Source: Shimia sp. Alg240-R146 (lineage in GTDB: Bacteria > Pseudomonadota > Alphaproteobacteria > Rhodobacterales > Rhodobacteraceae). From it: a stretch of DNA of 64,000 nucleotides. The stretch spans positions 1,054,001 through 1,118,000 of the forward strand of contig NZ_CAMZOK010000001.1 of the NCBI RefSeq assembly GCF_947331465.1, in the 5' to 3' direction. The notes beneath the pieces were generated by a model that did not search any database, was not told the origin of the DNA, and worked only from the letters and a program-made list of their open reading frames with translations. Each line of letters opens with the position of its first letter. Positions within the stretch are counted from its first letter, which is position 1. Below are positions 28,320 through 37,948 of the stretch, piece by piece. The position numbers and the translations under genes are program-made.

Positions 28320-29759
28320 TCACTCAGGCGGCTCATAAGGATCGGGCGCGCCTGTGGGAATTGGAGGGAACTCTTTAAGCGAAGCCACATGCTTCTCGAG
28401 CTGAGGCAGTGCAGCCTTGGGGACCCAAGTATGAGGGAATAGGACGTTGTCCAGTTCTTGTGGATCATTCATCAAGTTGTAGACGCGCGGCATCGTGTAC
28501 TTCCTTAGCGTACCATTCCAACCGGTCTGCTCGTTAAAGTGCAGCTTCCAGTTACGCCACTTCACGCCGAAGACGTCGTTGCCCATGTATACTATGAATC
28601 CTTCCCGACCAGACTCGTCCTGGTCGCCCACGAAAAAACTGGACATATCGACACCGTCTATGACGCGATCTGTCGGTATTTTGCCGCCTGCGACGCTGGC
28701 GAGCGTCGGCAAAAGATCCATGGCATGCACAATTTCGTCACTCACGCGGCCTCGTTCGATCTGATCTGGCCAGCGCACTGCAAAGGGGACGCGCAGTGCA
28801 CCTTCGTATCCTGTAAATAGGGTTGAACGCCATGGTCCGGCTGTTCCGTGAATGGCCGTTTCGACCGTCAACGATGTCTCACCGGGACTTAATGCTTCGG
28901 GGCCATTGTCAGCCGTGAAGATGACAATCGTATTATCCGCAACGCCAAGGTCGTCCAAGGTGGCGGTTAACTCCCCGACATAGCTGTCGATCTGCATCAG
29001 CAAATCCCCCCAAGGGCCATTTCCAGATTTACCAACGAATTCAGGGTGTGGCATCGTCGGAAAATGGGTTGCAGTGTACGGAAGATAGACAAAGAACGGT
29101 TTGTCTTCACCCGCTTGTTTGGTCATGAAATCAATTGCCCGATCAGTCAGATCGCGGTCAATGAGTGGCCTGTATTCCAATGTGTATGGTTTCACTTTTT
29201 CTGGAGCACTGCCTTTCACACCTTTCAGGACATAAGTCGGCTCCACTCCACTGCCTTCAAATTCAGCCAACGATGTATAAACAGCTTCGTCAGTCGAATT
29301 TGGCACGCCGTACCATTCGTCAAACCCTTGGTCAGTCGGAAAACGCCCTTCGGTGCGACCTAGATGCCACTTGCCATACATTCCTGTTGCGTAACCCGCA
29401 TCAGCCAGCATTTCTGCCATTGTGACTTCCCACTGCACCAGTCCGTATGTCCCTTCGCCCAACGGGACCACGCCATTTCCACTGCGGATTGCATAGCGGC
29501 CTGTCATTATTGCCGAGCGCGAAGGTGTGCATTGGACTTCGACGTTGAAGTTGGTCAGTCGAAGACCTTCTGCAGCGAGTTGATCCAATTCGGGCGTAGC
29601 TGCACCACGAATGATCCCGCCACCGTTAAAACCCGGTTCTCCCCAACCGAAGTTGTCCATGAAGATCAAAAGAATATTGGGCTTCTCCTGCGCCAATGCC
29701 GGTTGACCAGTGGTCAAGAGAGGCACGAAGAGTAAGGCTGCGGCTAAAAGACTTTTCAT
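28320..29759 (-). CDS. Secreted sulfatase (formylglycine-dependent)
   Basis: A 479-residue sulfatase with a signal peptide (MKSLLAAALLFVPLL up to PALAQ). The metal site NILLIFMDNFGWGEPGFNGGG is at the start of the mature enzyme. The activation motif CTPSRSAIMTGR (about residue 96) has Cys to be converted to formylglycine. Further blocks are GKWHLG and FTADNGPEAL. It should release sulfate from aryl or sugar sulfates in the periplasm. No maturase gene is near. It is not part of an obvious operon. Confidence 0.9.
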   Translation of the reverse strand: MKSLLAAALLFVPLLTTGQPALAQEKPNILLIFMDNFGWGEPGFNGGGIIRGAATPELDQLAAEGLRLTNFNVEVQCTPSRSAIMTGRYAIRSGNGVVPLGEGTYGLVQWEVTMAEMLADAGYATGMYGKWHLGRTEGRFPTDQGFDEWYGVPNSTDEAVYTSLAEFEGSGVEPTYVLKGVKGSAPEKVKPYTLEYRPLIDRDLTDRAIDFMTKQAGEDKPFFVYLPYTATHFPTMPHPEFVGKSGNGPWGDLLMQIDSYVGELTATLDDLGVADNTIVIFTADNGPEALSPGETSLTVETAIHGTAGPWRSTLFTGYEGALRVPFAVRWPDQIERGRVSDEIVHAMDLLPTLASVAGGKIPTDRVIDGVDMSSFFVGDQDESGREGFIVYMGNDVFGVKWRNWKLHFNEQTGWNGTLRKYTMPRVYNLMNDPQELDNVLFPHTWVPKAALPQLEKHVASLKEFPPIPTGAPDPYEPPE

Positions 29760-30237
29760 GTTGTTCTCCTTAAATGACGAGGCCGTGGGTTGTTGCAATG
29801 TCAACTATCCGTGTGCTCAAAACTGAATGCTGAAGGGTAGAGTAGCATAGTCGCCTGACAAGCTGTTTTTGGAATGAACATCGTAACCCACCTAGCGGAC
29901 AGGTCGATGCTACTGCCCGCTGATTTTGGAATCCATGAAATCGCAGGTGTCTGACATCAGCGTGATTGTCTCGCACTCGCTCAGTGAAACACCAACGCCA
30001 GTGTCTTCTTCAATTTCTAGTTCACCTCGGTGATCAATCCTATCTGGCTCACCGGTTCGCTGGCACGCATGAACGGAGAGCATGGATGAGCGGCGGATGC
30101 ACAGAATTTGGCGGGCCGCATTCAAGGAAAATCTCCCGTCTTGATTGGAGGAAACCTAAATGCGTTTGCCGCGCGGATTAACAGTAATTTTAAAGAGTGA
30201 ACGTCGGTACATTGCTTTTGAGCTGCTGCGAACAAAA
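29760..30237. other. Interval with one doubtful short minus-strand frame
   Basis: No gene with recognisable features is present. A minus-strand frame at 29910-30125 encodes 71 residues, of which the C-terminal part (LEIEEDTGVGVSLSECETI) looks more protein-like than its neighbours. It lacks a good ribosome binding site and I do not annotate it as a gene. Confidence 0.35.
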
Positions 30238-30735
30238 CTAGCCCAGAGCATCTCTCAAATCGTCGGAGGTAATCTGAAACGCCTTTCCAAATCCACCGTT
30301 CAAAAGGCCACCATTTACGGTGAAACGAACAAATGAGAAGTCTGGAAAATCGATGTATAGTTTTGATTTTGGGTGAGTGGCTAGATAATGGGCCCTCAAA
30401 CTGTCATGCGCCGGCATTCCTGTGTGAATGAAGCCGGCATCACAATGTAATGTCATACGCGGATGCGTGAGGGGGTCTCCTTTTGGGCCGGGTTCGCCGA
30501 GCAATAGCGAGCATCTTTGGTCTGCCTCCAAAGCGGAAAAATGGGTAGCAAGCCGGGAAATCAGGCTCACGGGCATCCCGTGTAGGGTCGTGCCAATGGC
30601 AACTCTGGTCACCGAGGGCGCACCGGTTCGGGGATCCAAGACCGCCAAGGCCCCGTAGGTTGCGTCGCGCAAAAGGCCGCGCGCCAAATTTCTGGCGTCG
30701 TCATCGGTGGGGCGGATCGGATCTTTTTGAGTCAT
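30238..30735 (-). CDS. HugZ-like haem-utilisation protein (split-barrel flavin/haem fold)
   Basis: A 165-residue pyridoxamine-phosphate-oxidase-like protein. It has ATYGALAVLDPRTGAPSVTRVAIGTTLHGMPVSLISRLATHFSALEADQRCSLLLGEPGPKGDPLTHPR, the HugZ core, with the C-terminal YIDFPDFSFVRFTVNGGLLNGGFGKAF. HugZ and HutZ proteins are haem-binding or haem-degrading. It lies just after hmuR on the minus strand, in the haem locus, which supports this call. Confidence 0.85.
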   Translation of the reverse strand: MTQKDPIRPTDDDARNLARGLLRDATYGALAVLDPRTGAPSVTRVAIGTTLHGMPVSLISRLATHFSALEADQRCSLLLGEPGPKGDPLTHPRMTLHCDAGFIHTGMPAHDSLRAHYLATHPKSKLYIDFPDFSFVRFTVNGGLLNGGFGKAFQITSDDLRDALG

Positions 30736-30850
30736 CTGGCGAACCTTTGAATTGTCGGGTGGATGGGTGTCGTCGGATCAAGCTGGATGGCCTGAGAATA
30801 CTGCGGCGAGCCTGACCCGCCGCAGTGAGTTTGTTAAGGGTCCGATGCCT

Positions 30851-32887
30851 CTAAAAGGTCTTGGCCAAGGAGAGTTTGAACGTTCGGCCCGGTGCGGGGC
30901 GAGTGGCCAGATGCGGTGTGTAGTCGGCGTCAAACATGTTTTCCACGCCCATGCGCACCTCAAGTCCATTCCAACCAGACGCTTGAGGACGATAGGTGGC
31001 GCGAAGGTTGTTGACCAAATTTGAGGCGCTAGGTGAGGTGCTGCGGCTCATTTTCGCGTTTGCCACCACTTCCCAGCTGAGATCCCATTCGCGCCCCCAG
31101 CGCTTGCCCAGAGTTAGGCGCAGTTGGTCAGCCGGAATTTGTTCCCAATCCCCGCCGGTACCTGCCGCGTCGGAATGATATTCGCCGCGCTGTAGGTTCA
31201 AGTTTACATCCGAATAGAACCCGTTGTCGTGAGAATAGCGCGCCTCAAGTTCCAGACCATGCATGTCTACAGTGTCGATTGGATCAAAGCCTCCGGGCAC
31301 ATTGTAGGACGTGATGTTCCAGATGTCGGTCTTGTAAACCGTGGCCTTAAAAGCAACGGCATCCTGATCGTTGAAGATCCCAGTGTTGGAATAACCGACG
31401 CCAAGTTCATAGTTCCGGGCCTTTTCACTTTGCGTCATGAAAAGTGGATTTCCGAGATCGTCAATCACAGGCATGCTTTCGGTATATCCTGCACTGCCAA
31501 AGACCGACCATCCGCTGGCAAACTTGTATTGGGCCGACACGCCGCCCATTAGCGCAGAGTTGTCATAAGATGGGTCAAGCAGGTCGTTTGGGGACACGGT
31601 CTGATCTTCAAACCGCATGCCTGGCGTGATTGTCAAACCATTGCCAAAATCGATTTCGTCCACAATGAAAACCGCGAGCCGTTCGTCTGTTCCGCCCGGA
31701 GCCGAGGACGCATCTAGCCGCTTGCGCTGGCTCAGCTCGACACCAAACCGCATGTCGTGGCTGGCGCGGCCTGTGGTGAACATCGCGTTGTTTTTGAGCA
31801 GAAGCTTGCTTGTCTCATAGCGGTGATCGGCATTGACCAGTGGTTCCAGAAACGGCCAGCTTGAGGTGCCTTCCAGTGGGGAGGAGCCAGCAACATAGCT
31901 TTGGTCAATCTTTTGATCAGCATAGCTGAACTGCACTTGCAGATCGATCAGATCGTTGTGGACAGGGTTATAGCCATACGTAAGCACACCCGCCGTATTT
32001 TCGATGTCGCGATCGACGTTGCCAAAGGAATCTGCGGTTGTGCCAAAGCTGTCATAGGGCACATCGCGCTCTTGAACAGAAGAGTTGCTGAGACTGAATT
32101 CCAGACGATGCGCGCGGTCGTCGCCAAAGTGTCCGCGCATTTTCAAAGCATAGGAGGGCAGTGCAAACTCGGAGTTTCCGATCACTGCTCCTGATCCGTC
32201 TTTCTGATTGTTTTGAGTGCTGTAGGTCACGTTGCCCAAAACTTCGAAATTCTCGGTGGGTTGCCACGCGAGGATCGAAGAGCTGGAGATCCCATCGCCA
32301 TTGCTGTTGGCTTGCAGGGTTTGGCGGAAGCGAAACCCGACTTCGCCGCCCGTGAAATCGGCCGCGTCTTTGGTTTCCAACAACAGAACGCCGCCAATGG
32401 CGCCAGACCCATATTCAAAGGACCCGCCAAGGCCCCGCAGAACAGTCACCTCTTTATAAAGCTGCGGGTCAGTGAACAGTTGCGTGCTGATGCGGTATAG
32501 TTCTTCGGACCCAACTGTGGCCCCGTCGACTTGGATGAGAACTTTCTGGTCGCTGCCGTATGTTCCGTTTGCACCAAACCCTCGGATGTTTATCCCTGAA
32601 CCTTGTGGCGTTGCGCCGTTGATCAGCGTCACGCCCGGGACACTGTCAACCAACTCGCCAATTGTGGTGGCTTGTCGGTCGTCCATTTCTTCCTGTTCTA
32701 TAACAGTCACAGACGTTGCGGTTTCCGTTTTGATGTCACGCTTGGAGCGCTTGAGCTCGATTTCGTCCAACAACAAAACGCCATCCACATAGTCGTTTGA
32801 CGGTCCGTCTTGCGCCAACGCTGGTGTTGCCGAAATGAGGGCCGCGCTACACAGCAGCACGGCCTTGCGAGAGATGCAGGCACGCAT
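30851..32887 (-). CDS. hmuR: TonB-dependent haem/haemoglobin receptor
   Basis: A 678-residue outer-membrane receptor. A signal peptide (MRACISRKAVLLCSAALISA) ends in TPALAQ. The plug domain follows, with TIGELVDSVPGVTLINGATPQGSGINIRGFG (about residues 75-105) and VLRGLGGSFEYGSGAIGGVLLLET. A 22-strand barrel fills the rest, ending APGRTFKLSLAKTF with the terminal aromatic. TonB should energise haem uptake. It diverges from the hmuSTUV-exbBDD-tonB operon and is followed by the HugZ-like gene. Confidence 0.92.
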   Translation of the reverse strand: MRACISRKAVLLCSAALISATPALAQDGPSNDYVDGVLLLDEIELKRSKRDIKTETATSVTVIEQEEMDDRQATTIGELVDSVPGVTLINGATPQGSGINIRGFGANGTYGSDQKVLIQVDGATVGSEELYRISTQLFTDPQLYKEVTVLRGLGGSFEYGSGAIGGVLLLETKDAADFTGGEVGFRFRQTLQANSNGDGISSSSILAWQPTENFEVLGNVTYSTQNNQKDGSGAVIGNSEFALPSYALKMRGHFGDDRAHRLEFSLSNSSVQERDVPYDSFGTTADSFGNVDRDIENTAGVLTYGYNPVHNDLIDLQVQFSYADQKIDQSYVAGSSPLEGTSSWPFLEPLVNADHRYETSKLLLKNNAMFTTGRASHDMRFGVELSQRKRLDASSAPGGTDERLAVFIVDEIDFGNGLTITPGMRFEDQTVSPNDLLDPSYDNSALMGGVSAQYKFASGWSVFGSAGYTESMPVIDDLGNPLFMTQSEKARNYELGVGYSNTGIFNDQDAVAFKATVYKTDIWNITSYNVPGGFDPIDTVDMHGLELEARYSHDNGFYSDVNLNLQRGEYHSDAAGTGGDWEQIPADQLRLTLGKRWGREWDLSWEVVANAKMSRSTSPSASNLVNNLRATYRPQASGWNGLEVRMGVENMFDADYTPHLATRPAPGRTFKLSLAKTF

Positions 32888-32986
32888 AGGTGTCCCCTTC
32901 CAATTGATTATTCCTTGGGCTGGCTTGGGGCGCTGGCGTGGAGCTTTTTGATTTGATTCCCGAAGTTTCCATCGAGCGTCTTGCGT

Positions 32987-33015
32987 TCGATATTAAACAT
33001 GAGTATTTCTGTCAA
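32987..33015 (-). promoter_or_regulatory. Candidate hmuR promoter
   Basis: On the minus strand TTGACA (33015-33010) and TATCGA (32992-32987) are 17 bases apart. This leaves a leader of about 90 bases before the hmuR ATG. The -35 is perfect. I could not identify a convincing Fur, Irr or RirA box in the 227-bp divergent region, although iron control is expected. Confidence 0.5.
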
Positions 33016-33114
33016 CATTGTGATTCACCCTCGGATCACGGGCGCCAGCCAAACGCGACAAATCGGTCGCACGCCAGACTGCCCTTCCAAAAAACAGAAC
33101 AACAGGAGCGCACC

Positions 33115-34167
33115 ATGGCAGTGGCGACCGCTATTTCTTCGCGTGACATTCGTGAAGCCAGACAAGAACATGACAAACTGCGTGAGCGCGATCTCGCGGA
33201 CAAACTGGGTATTTCAGAAGCCGAACTTGTGGCTGCGCATGTCGGCCACGGCGTGACGCGGATCTCTGCAGACTTGGATCCGTTGTTTTCTGCATTCGAA
33301 CGACTGGGCGAGGTCATGGCGCTGACCCGAAATCCGTCGTGTGTGATTGAAAAGGTTGGTCAATACGCCAATTACACCTCAGGAGCACACGCCTCTTTGG
33401 TGGTTAATGACGCGATTGACTTGCGCATGTTTCCTCGCATTTGGACACATGCATTCGCCGTGGAAAAACAATCAGATCGCGGCCTGAAACGCTCCATTCA
33501 GGTGTTTGATGCGGCAGGCGACGCAGTGCACAAAGTGCATTTGCGCGAAACCTCGATCATCGAGGAATGGGCACCTGTTGTTGATGAGCTGAAGATCAGT
33601 GATCAGGTTGATACTTTGACTGTCGAACCGCGCGAGCCGGTTGAAGGCCCAAAAGGTGATCCTGCGAAAACTGAGACCTTGCGGGCTGAGTGGGACAAGC
33701 TGACCGATACGCACCAGTTCATGCAGTTGACCCGCAAATTGAAGATGAACCGGCTTGGCGCATATCGTCTTGCCGGCACGCCGCACGCCCGCAAGCTCGC
33801 GCCAAAGGTTGTTGAGGCCTTACTGCACCGAGCGTCGGAAAAGGAAGTTCCGATCATGATTTTTGTCGGCAACCGTGGCTGCATAGAAATCCACACAGGC
33901 CCTGTAAGCCGCATTGTCGACATGGGCCCGTGGATCAACGTGCTGGACAAAGACCATGATTTGCATCTGCGCAAGGATCACATTGCTGAGGTCTACGCGG
34001 TGACAAAGAATACACGGCGCGGGCCTGCGATTTCTATCGAGGCTTTCGGCGCGGATGGGGCTTTGATCACGCAGTTCTTCGGGGTGTTGCGTGAAGAAGA
34101 TGCCGGTGCGAGCTGGAATGCATTAGTAGCGGAGCTTGAGGGCGAATTCTCCGAGGTGACGGCATGA
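33115..34167 (+). CDS. hmuS: Haemin-degrading / haem-transport factor HmuS
   Basis: A 350-residue protein of two tandem HmuS/ChuX-like domains (halves around residues 20-165 and 195-340). It has WEKQSDRGLKRSIQVFDAAGDAVHKVHLRE-type and FVGNRGCIEIHTGPVSRIVDMGPWINVLDKDHDLHLRKDHIAEVYAVTK segments, both with conserved haem-binding surroundings. It should bind or degrade haem in the cytoplasm after import. ATG 33115 has CAGGAG upstream. Its stop overlaps the hmuT start as ATGA. Confidence 0.92.
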   Translation: MAVATAISSRDIREARQEHDKLRERDLADKLGISEAELVAAHVGHGVTRISADLDPLFSAFERLGEVMALTRNPSCVIEKVGQYANYTSGAHASLVVNDAIDLRMFPRIWTHAFAVEKQSDRGLKRSIQVFDAAGDAVHKVHLRETSIIEEWAPVVDELKISDQVDTLTVEPREPVEGPKGDPAKTETLRAEWDKLTDTHQFMQLTRKLKMNRLGAYRLAGTPHARKLAPKVVEALLHRASEKEVPIMIFVGNRGCIEIHTGPVSRIVDMGPWINVLDKDHDLHLRKDHIAEVYAVTKNTRRGPAISIEAFGADGALITQFFGVLREEDAGASWNALVAELEGEFSEVTA

Positions 34168-35033
34168 TCTGCCGGCGCCCGCGTGCCACATCGTCAGCGA
34201 TCGTGGCGGCCGCGCTGACCTTGTCATTTGGAACGGCCCCAATGGCTGAAGAAATACCGCAGAGGATCGTCGCAGTTGGTGGCGCCGTCACGGAAATTGT
34301 TTATGCGCTCGGCGAAGAAGGCCGGCTTGTGGCCCGCGATACCACGTCGAACCATCCGCCCGCGGCACTGGACTTGCCAGACGTAGGCTATATCCGCGCT
34401 TTGTCGGCGGAGGGCGTGCTTTCGGTCAATCCAGACATGATCTTGAGTGAGACCGGTGCAGGCCCGATCGAGACCATCGAATTGCTTCGCGAAGCATCGG
34501 TTCCAGTGGTCGAGGTAAGCGATGGCTTTAGCCGAGACGCTATCGGCGAAAAAGTTATGTCGGTGGCTGCAGTATTGGGTGTGCCAGAAAAAGGCGCGGC
34601 ATTGGCCGCAAAGGTGGATGCCGAGATCGCCGCCGCGATGACCAAGATTGACGCGACACACCGTCCCAAGGTTTTGTTTGTTCTTTCCACCGCAGGTGGG
34701 CGCGTCATGGCGGGCGGGCAGAATACCAGCGCGGATGCGATCATCACCCTTGCTGGTGGGCAAAACGCGGCTGTTGGGTTTGAAGGTTTCAAACCGATCA
34801 CCGACGAGGCCATTGTGACAAGTGGTGCTGAAGTCATCTTGATGATGGATCGAGGCGGTGATCATGACGCCTCACTGGCCGATCTTAAGGCGCACCCATC
34901 GCTGGGCCAGACGCCAGCGGCGCAGAAGGGCGCGTTGGTACGCATAGATGGTATGCTTCTTCTCGGGTTTTCTGTGCGCACGGGCCAGGCGATTTCTGAT
35001 CTCGCGGCTGCACTTGCGAGAGTTGCAAGCTGA
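34164..35033 (+). CDS. hmuT: Periplasmic haem-binding protein HmuT
   Basis: A 289-residue binding protein with a signal peptide (residues 1-28, ending APMAEE). It has RIVAVGGAVTEIVYALGEE at the N-terminus, as in class III (Fhu/Btu-type) binding proteins, then VGYIRALSAEGVLSVNPDMIL and ETIELLREASVPVVEV, and a C-terminal helix. It hands haem to HmuU. Start and stop overlap both neighbours (ATGA with hmuS, TGATG with hmuU). Confidence 0.92.
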   Translation: MICRRPRATSSAIVAAALTLSFGTAPMAEEIPQRIVAVGGAVTEIVYALGEEGRLVARDTTSNHPPAALDLPDVGYIRALSAEGVLSVNPDMILSETGAGPIETIELLREASVPVVEVSDGFSRDAIGEKVMSVAAVLGVPEKGAALAAKVDAEIAAAMTKIDATHRPKVLFVLSTAGGRVMAGGQNTSADAIITLAGGQNAAVGFEGFKPITDEAIVTSGAEVILMMDRGGDHDASLADLKAHPSLGQTPAAQKGALVRIDGMLLLGFSVRTGQAISDLAAALARVAS

Positions 35034-36109
35034 TGGCGATGGCAGCGGATGTGCCAAGAGGCGTCGCGCTGGCGGGGGATCGGTCTCATCAAGCCAACCG
35101 GCTGACCAGTGCGCTTTTGGTGGTCCTTTTTGCCGCCGTGCTTGCATCGCTGGCAATTGGGGCCTCGGGGACTTCTCTGTGGACGACACTGTGGGATTTT
35201 TTGCGCGGCGAAGATTTAAGCTTAAGGGACCGTGTGGTACTTTGGGATATTCGCCTGCCGCGCACCTTGATGGGCGCGCTGGTCGGTGCCGCGTTGGCCG
35301 TATCTGGTGCCATCATGCAGGGGTTGTTTCGCAACCCGTTGGCGGACCCTGGCTTGATTGGGGTCAGCGCGGGTGCCGGTTTTGGCGCGATTGTCGCCAT
35401 CGTTCTGGGCGGGCTGTTGCCTTTGGCTTTGCAGGATGTCTTGGGATACTACCTCGTACCCTTTGCGGCCTTTTTGGGAAGTTGGGCCAGCACAATAATC
35501 CTTTATCGGGTGTCCACACGCAAAGGTCACACGTCTGTCGCGACAATGCTTCTGGCTGGCATCGCGCTTGGCGCGTTGACGGGCGCGATTTCGGGACTTT
35601 TGGTTTACATCGCGGATGACGCACAGCTGCGCACCCTGACATTTTGGGGAATGGGCTCAATCGCCGGGGCGACCTGGTCCAAGCTTTTTACAGCGGCGCC
35701 GCTGATGATCGTCGCCTTTATTGCAGCGCCCTTTGTAGCGAAGGGTCTCAATGGACTTGCGCTCGGCGAGGCCGCTGCGAGCCACATGGGGATCGCGGTT
35801 CAGCGCACCAAGAACACCGCGATTTTGGCCGTCGCCGCCGCAGTAGGATCAGCCGTCGCGGTCAGCGGAGGCATCGGGTTTGTCGGGATCGTGGTGCCGC
35901 ATCTGCTTCGATTGGCGGTAGGGCCGGACCACCGCTACCTGCTGCGAAACTCCGCCTTGCTTGGCGCCGCACTGTTGTTGGTGGCTGACATCATCAGTCG
36001 CGTGGTCATCGCGCCGGCTGAACTGCCGATCGGGATTATCATGGCGGTGATCGGTGGGCCATTCTTCCTTTGGATATTGCTGCGTCGTCGCGGTATTTTG
36101 GACATGTAA
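35033..36109 (+). CDS. hmuU: Haem ABC transporter permease HmuU
   Basis: A 358-residue FecCD-family permease with about nine or ten transmembrane helices. Family blocks: RLPRTLMGALVGAALAVSGAIMQGLFRNPLADPGLIGVSAGAGFGA and GGIGFVGIVVPHLLRLAVGPDHR. It should form the homodimeric inner-membrane channel with HmuV. Start overlaps the hmuT stop by one base. Confidence 0.94.
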   Translation: MAMAADVPRGVALAGDRSHQANRLTSALLVVLFAAVLASLAIGASGTSLWTTLWDFLRGEDLSLRDRVVLWDIRLPRTLMGALVGAALAVSGAIMQGLFRNPLADPGLIGVSAGAGFGAIVAIVLGGLLPLALQDVLGYYLVPFAAFLGSWASTIILYRVSTRKGHTSVATMLLAGIALGALTGAISGLLVYIADDAQLRTLTFWGMGSIAGATWSKLFTAAPLMIVAFIAAPFVAKGLNGLALGEAAASHMGIAVQRTKNTAILAVAAAVGSAVAVSGGIGFVGIVVPHLLRLAVGPDHRYLLRNSALLGAALLLVADIISRVVIAPAELPIGIIMAVIGGPFFLWILLRRRGILDM

Positions 36110-36112
36110 TCG

Positions 36113-36898
36113 ATGCTTAGAGCAGAAAACATCACCGTTCACTTTGGTCCGCGCACCGTGCTGCACGACGTGTCGTTTGACGCCAAGCCCGGCGCATTGA
36201 CAGCCATCGTTGGACCAAATGGGTCGGGTAAAACAACGCTCCTGAAAGCCATAACCGGTGAGGCATCTCACGACGGTCAGGTTATGTTGAATGGCCAGAA
36301 TGCTGGCTCGGCCAAGCCATGGGAGTTGGCCGCAATTCGAGGCGTCCTGCCTCAGACCACGCCGCTCGCCTTCCCTTTTACGGTATCTGAGGTCGTCCGG
36401 CTGGGACTGATTTCTGGTGTGACTGCCGACCAAGCCGAAATTATCCCCGCTGCCCTTTCTCGTGTTGGACTGGCGGACTATGGCGCGCGGTTTTATCAGG
36501 AACTTTCAGGTGGGGAGCAGCAACGCGTGCAACTGGCTCGGGTCTTGGCGCAAGTCTGGGAACCAATATCAGAGGTGGGTCCGCGTTGGTTGTTTCTTGA
36601 TGAACCTGTGTCCGCTTTGGACATCGCACATCAGCTGCAAGTGATGCAAATCGCGCGCGACTTTGCCGATGCCGGAGGCGGTGTTGTGGCCGTCATGCAC
36701 GACCTGAACCTAACGGCCATGTTTGCCGATCAAATCGCCTTGATCAGCGACGGTCGGATTATTGCCCAGTCCACACCCGATGAAATCCTCACCAACGACC
36801 TGCTAAGCCGCGCCTACAATTGCGCGGTACAGGTCAACACGCCGCCGTCCAGCGGCACATACATTCTGCCGCATATGGCCTCGATGGGAGTACATTGA
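36113..36898 (+). CDS. hmuV: Haem ABC transporter ATPase HmuV
   Basis: A 261-residue ATPase. Walker A is [11 protein letters not shown] (about residues 37-47), signature [16 protein letters not shown], Walker [13 protein letters not shown], then a switch histidine in VMHDLNL. It powers HmuU. It starts 3 bases after hmuU and is followed closely by exbB, so the import ABC system and the TonB energising complex are in one operon. Confidence 0.95.
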   Translation: MLRAENITVHFGPRTVLHDVSFDAKPGALTAIVGPNGSGKTTLLKAITGEASHDGQVMLNGQNAGSAKPWELAAIRGVLPQTTPLAFPFTVSEVVRLGLISGVTADQAEIIPAALSRVGLADYGARFYQELSGGEQQRVQLARVLAQVWEPISEVGPRWLFLDEPVSALDIAHQLQVMQIARDFADAGGGVVAVMHDLNLTAMFADQIALISDGRIIAQSTPDEILTNDLLSRAYNCAVQVNTPPSSGTYILPHMASMGVH

Positions 36899-36899
36899 C

Positions 36900-37565
36900 A
36901 TGCATCTTCAAGAACGGTGGGCCGAAGCGCTTTCATTTCTGCAACAAGGTGGCCCAGCAATCTGGGCGATTGCCGCGCTGTCGGTGATCACTGGTGTGCT
37001 TATCCTTTGGAAAATATGGCGACTGGTGTTGATGGGGGCTTGGGCGGGGCGCACTACGGAGCATGCCGTGTTGCTCTGGTGCCAAGGTGATCGAAACGGC
37101 GCGCAAACTGTGCTTACTGGGCGCCGATCGCTCAGGGCTGTGGTTGCGGCCGCGACAATGACCGTCACCGCGGAGAACAGGCTTTCTTCGGCACAACAAC
37201 GCGAAGAGATAGAACGGGTAGCGCGCCGCAAATTGGGTGACGCCCGCGTCGGACTGCGCGCACTTGAATTGATCGCCACCATCGCGCCGCTGTTGGGTCT
37301 TCTGGGCACGGTTCTTGGTATGATCGCGGCGTTTCAAACGTTGCAGGAAGCGGGATCGCGCGCTGATCCCGCGGACCTTGCTGGCGGAATCTGGGAGGCC
37401 CTTTTAACCACGGCGGCAGGCATGGCTGTGGCCATTCCGGCCTCGGTTGCGCTGACGTGGTTTGAATCTGTTGTTCAACGTGCGCAGGAAGACATGGAGG
37501 ACGCTGCTACCCGAATTCAAACCAGCGCCCCGAACACCCAAGAAGTTCCGCTGGCGGCAGAATAG
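36900..37565 (+). CDS. exbB: ExbB proton-channel protein
   Basis: A 221-residue MotA/TolQ/ExbB-family inner-membrane protein. Three hydrophobic helices are visible: [17 protein letters not shown] at the N-terminus, [24 protein letters not shown] (about residues 118-142), and [22 protein letters not shown]. The [11 protein letters not shown] segment lines the proton path. It energises TonB with ExbD. Confidence 0.92.
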   Translation: MHLQERWAEALSFLQQGGPAIWAIAALSVITGVLILWKIWRLVLMGAWAGRTTEHAVLLWCQGDRNGAQTVLTGRRSLRAVVAAATMTVTAENRLSSAQQREEIERVARRKLGDARVGLRALELIATIAPLLGLLGTVLGMIAAFQTLQEAGSRADPADLAGGIWEALLTTAAGMAVAIPASVALTWFESVVQRAQEDMEDAATRIQTSAPNTQEVPLAAE

Positions 37566-37943
37566 ATGCAGTTCGCACCCGCCCCATCGCGACGCAAGCC
37601 AAGCCTCACGCCGATGATAGACGTCGTGTTCTTGTTGTTGGTGTTCTTCATGCTTGCCTCGCGGTTCGGGCAGGATATGGAAATCAAGCTGCCACTCGCC
37701 GCCGCTTCGGATCGCCCCTACCAAGGTCCGCCTCGGCTTGTCGAAGTGCGACCTGATGATTTGAGCTTGAATGGAAGCCTCACGCGGGTGGAGGATCTGC
37801 TCGCGGATCTAGGTGCGATGATGTTGTCCCATAGCGACACAATCGTGGTGCGCGCCCGTGACGGCGCGGATCTGCAACGCGTTGTCGATGTCATGGGGCG
37901 TCTGGCGGACGCCGGATATGAAACGCTGGTGTTGGTGGAGTAA
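37566..37943 (+). CDS. exbD: ExbD/TolR-family protein, first copy
   Basis: A 125-residue protein with one N-terminal helix, LTPMIDVVFLLLVFFMLASRF, whose Asp (in MIDVVF) is the conserved proton-carrying residue. The C-terminal periplasmic domain has RPDDLSLNGSLTRVEDL and VDVMGRLADAGYETLVLVE. It starts immediately after exbB. A second, different ExbD gene follows. Confidence 0.9.
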   Translation: MQFAPAPSRRKPSLTPMIDVVFLLLVFFMLASRFGQDMEIKLPLAAASDRPYQGPPRLVEVRPDDLSLNGSLTRVEDLLADLGAMMLSHSDTIVVRARDGADLQRVVDVMGRLADAGYETLVLVE

Positions 37944-37948
37944 AAATC

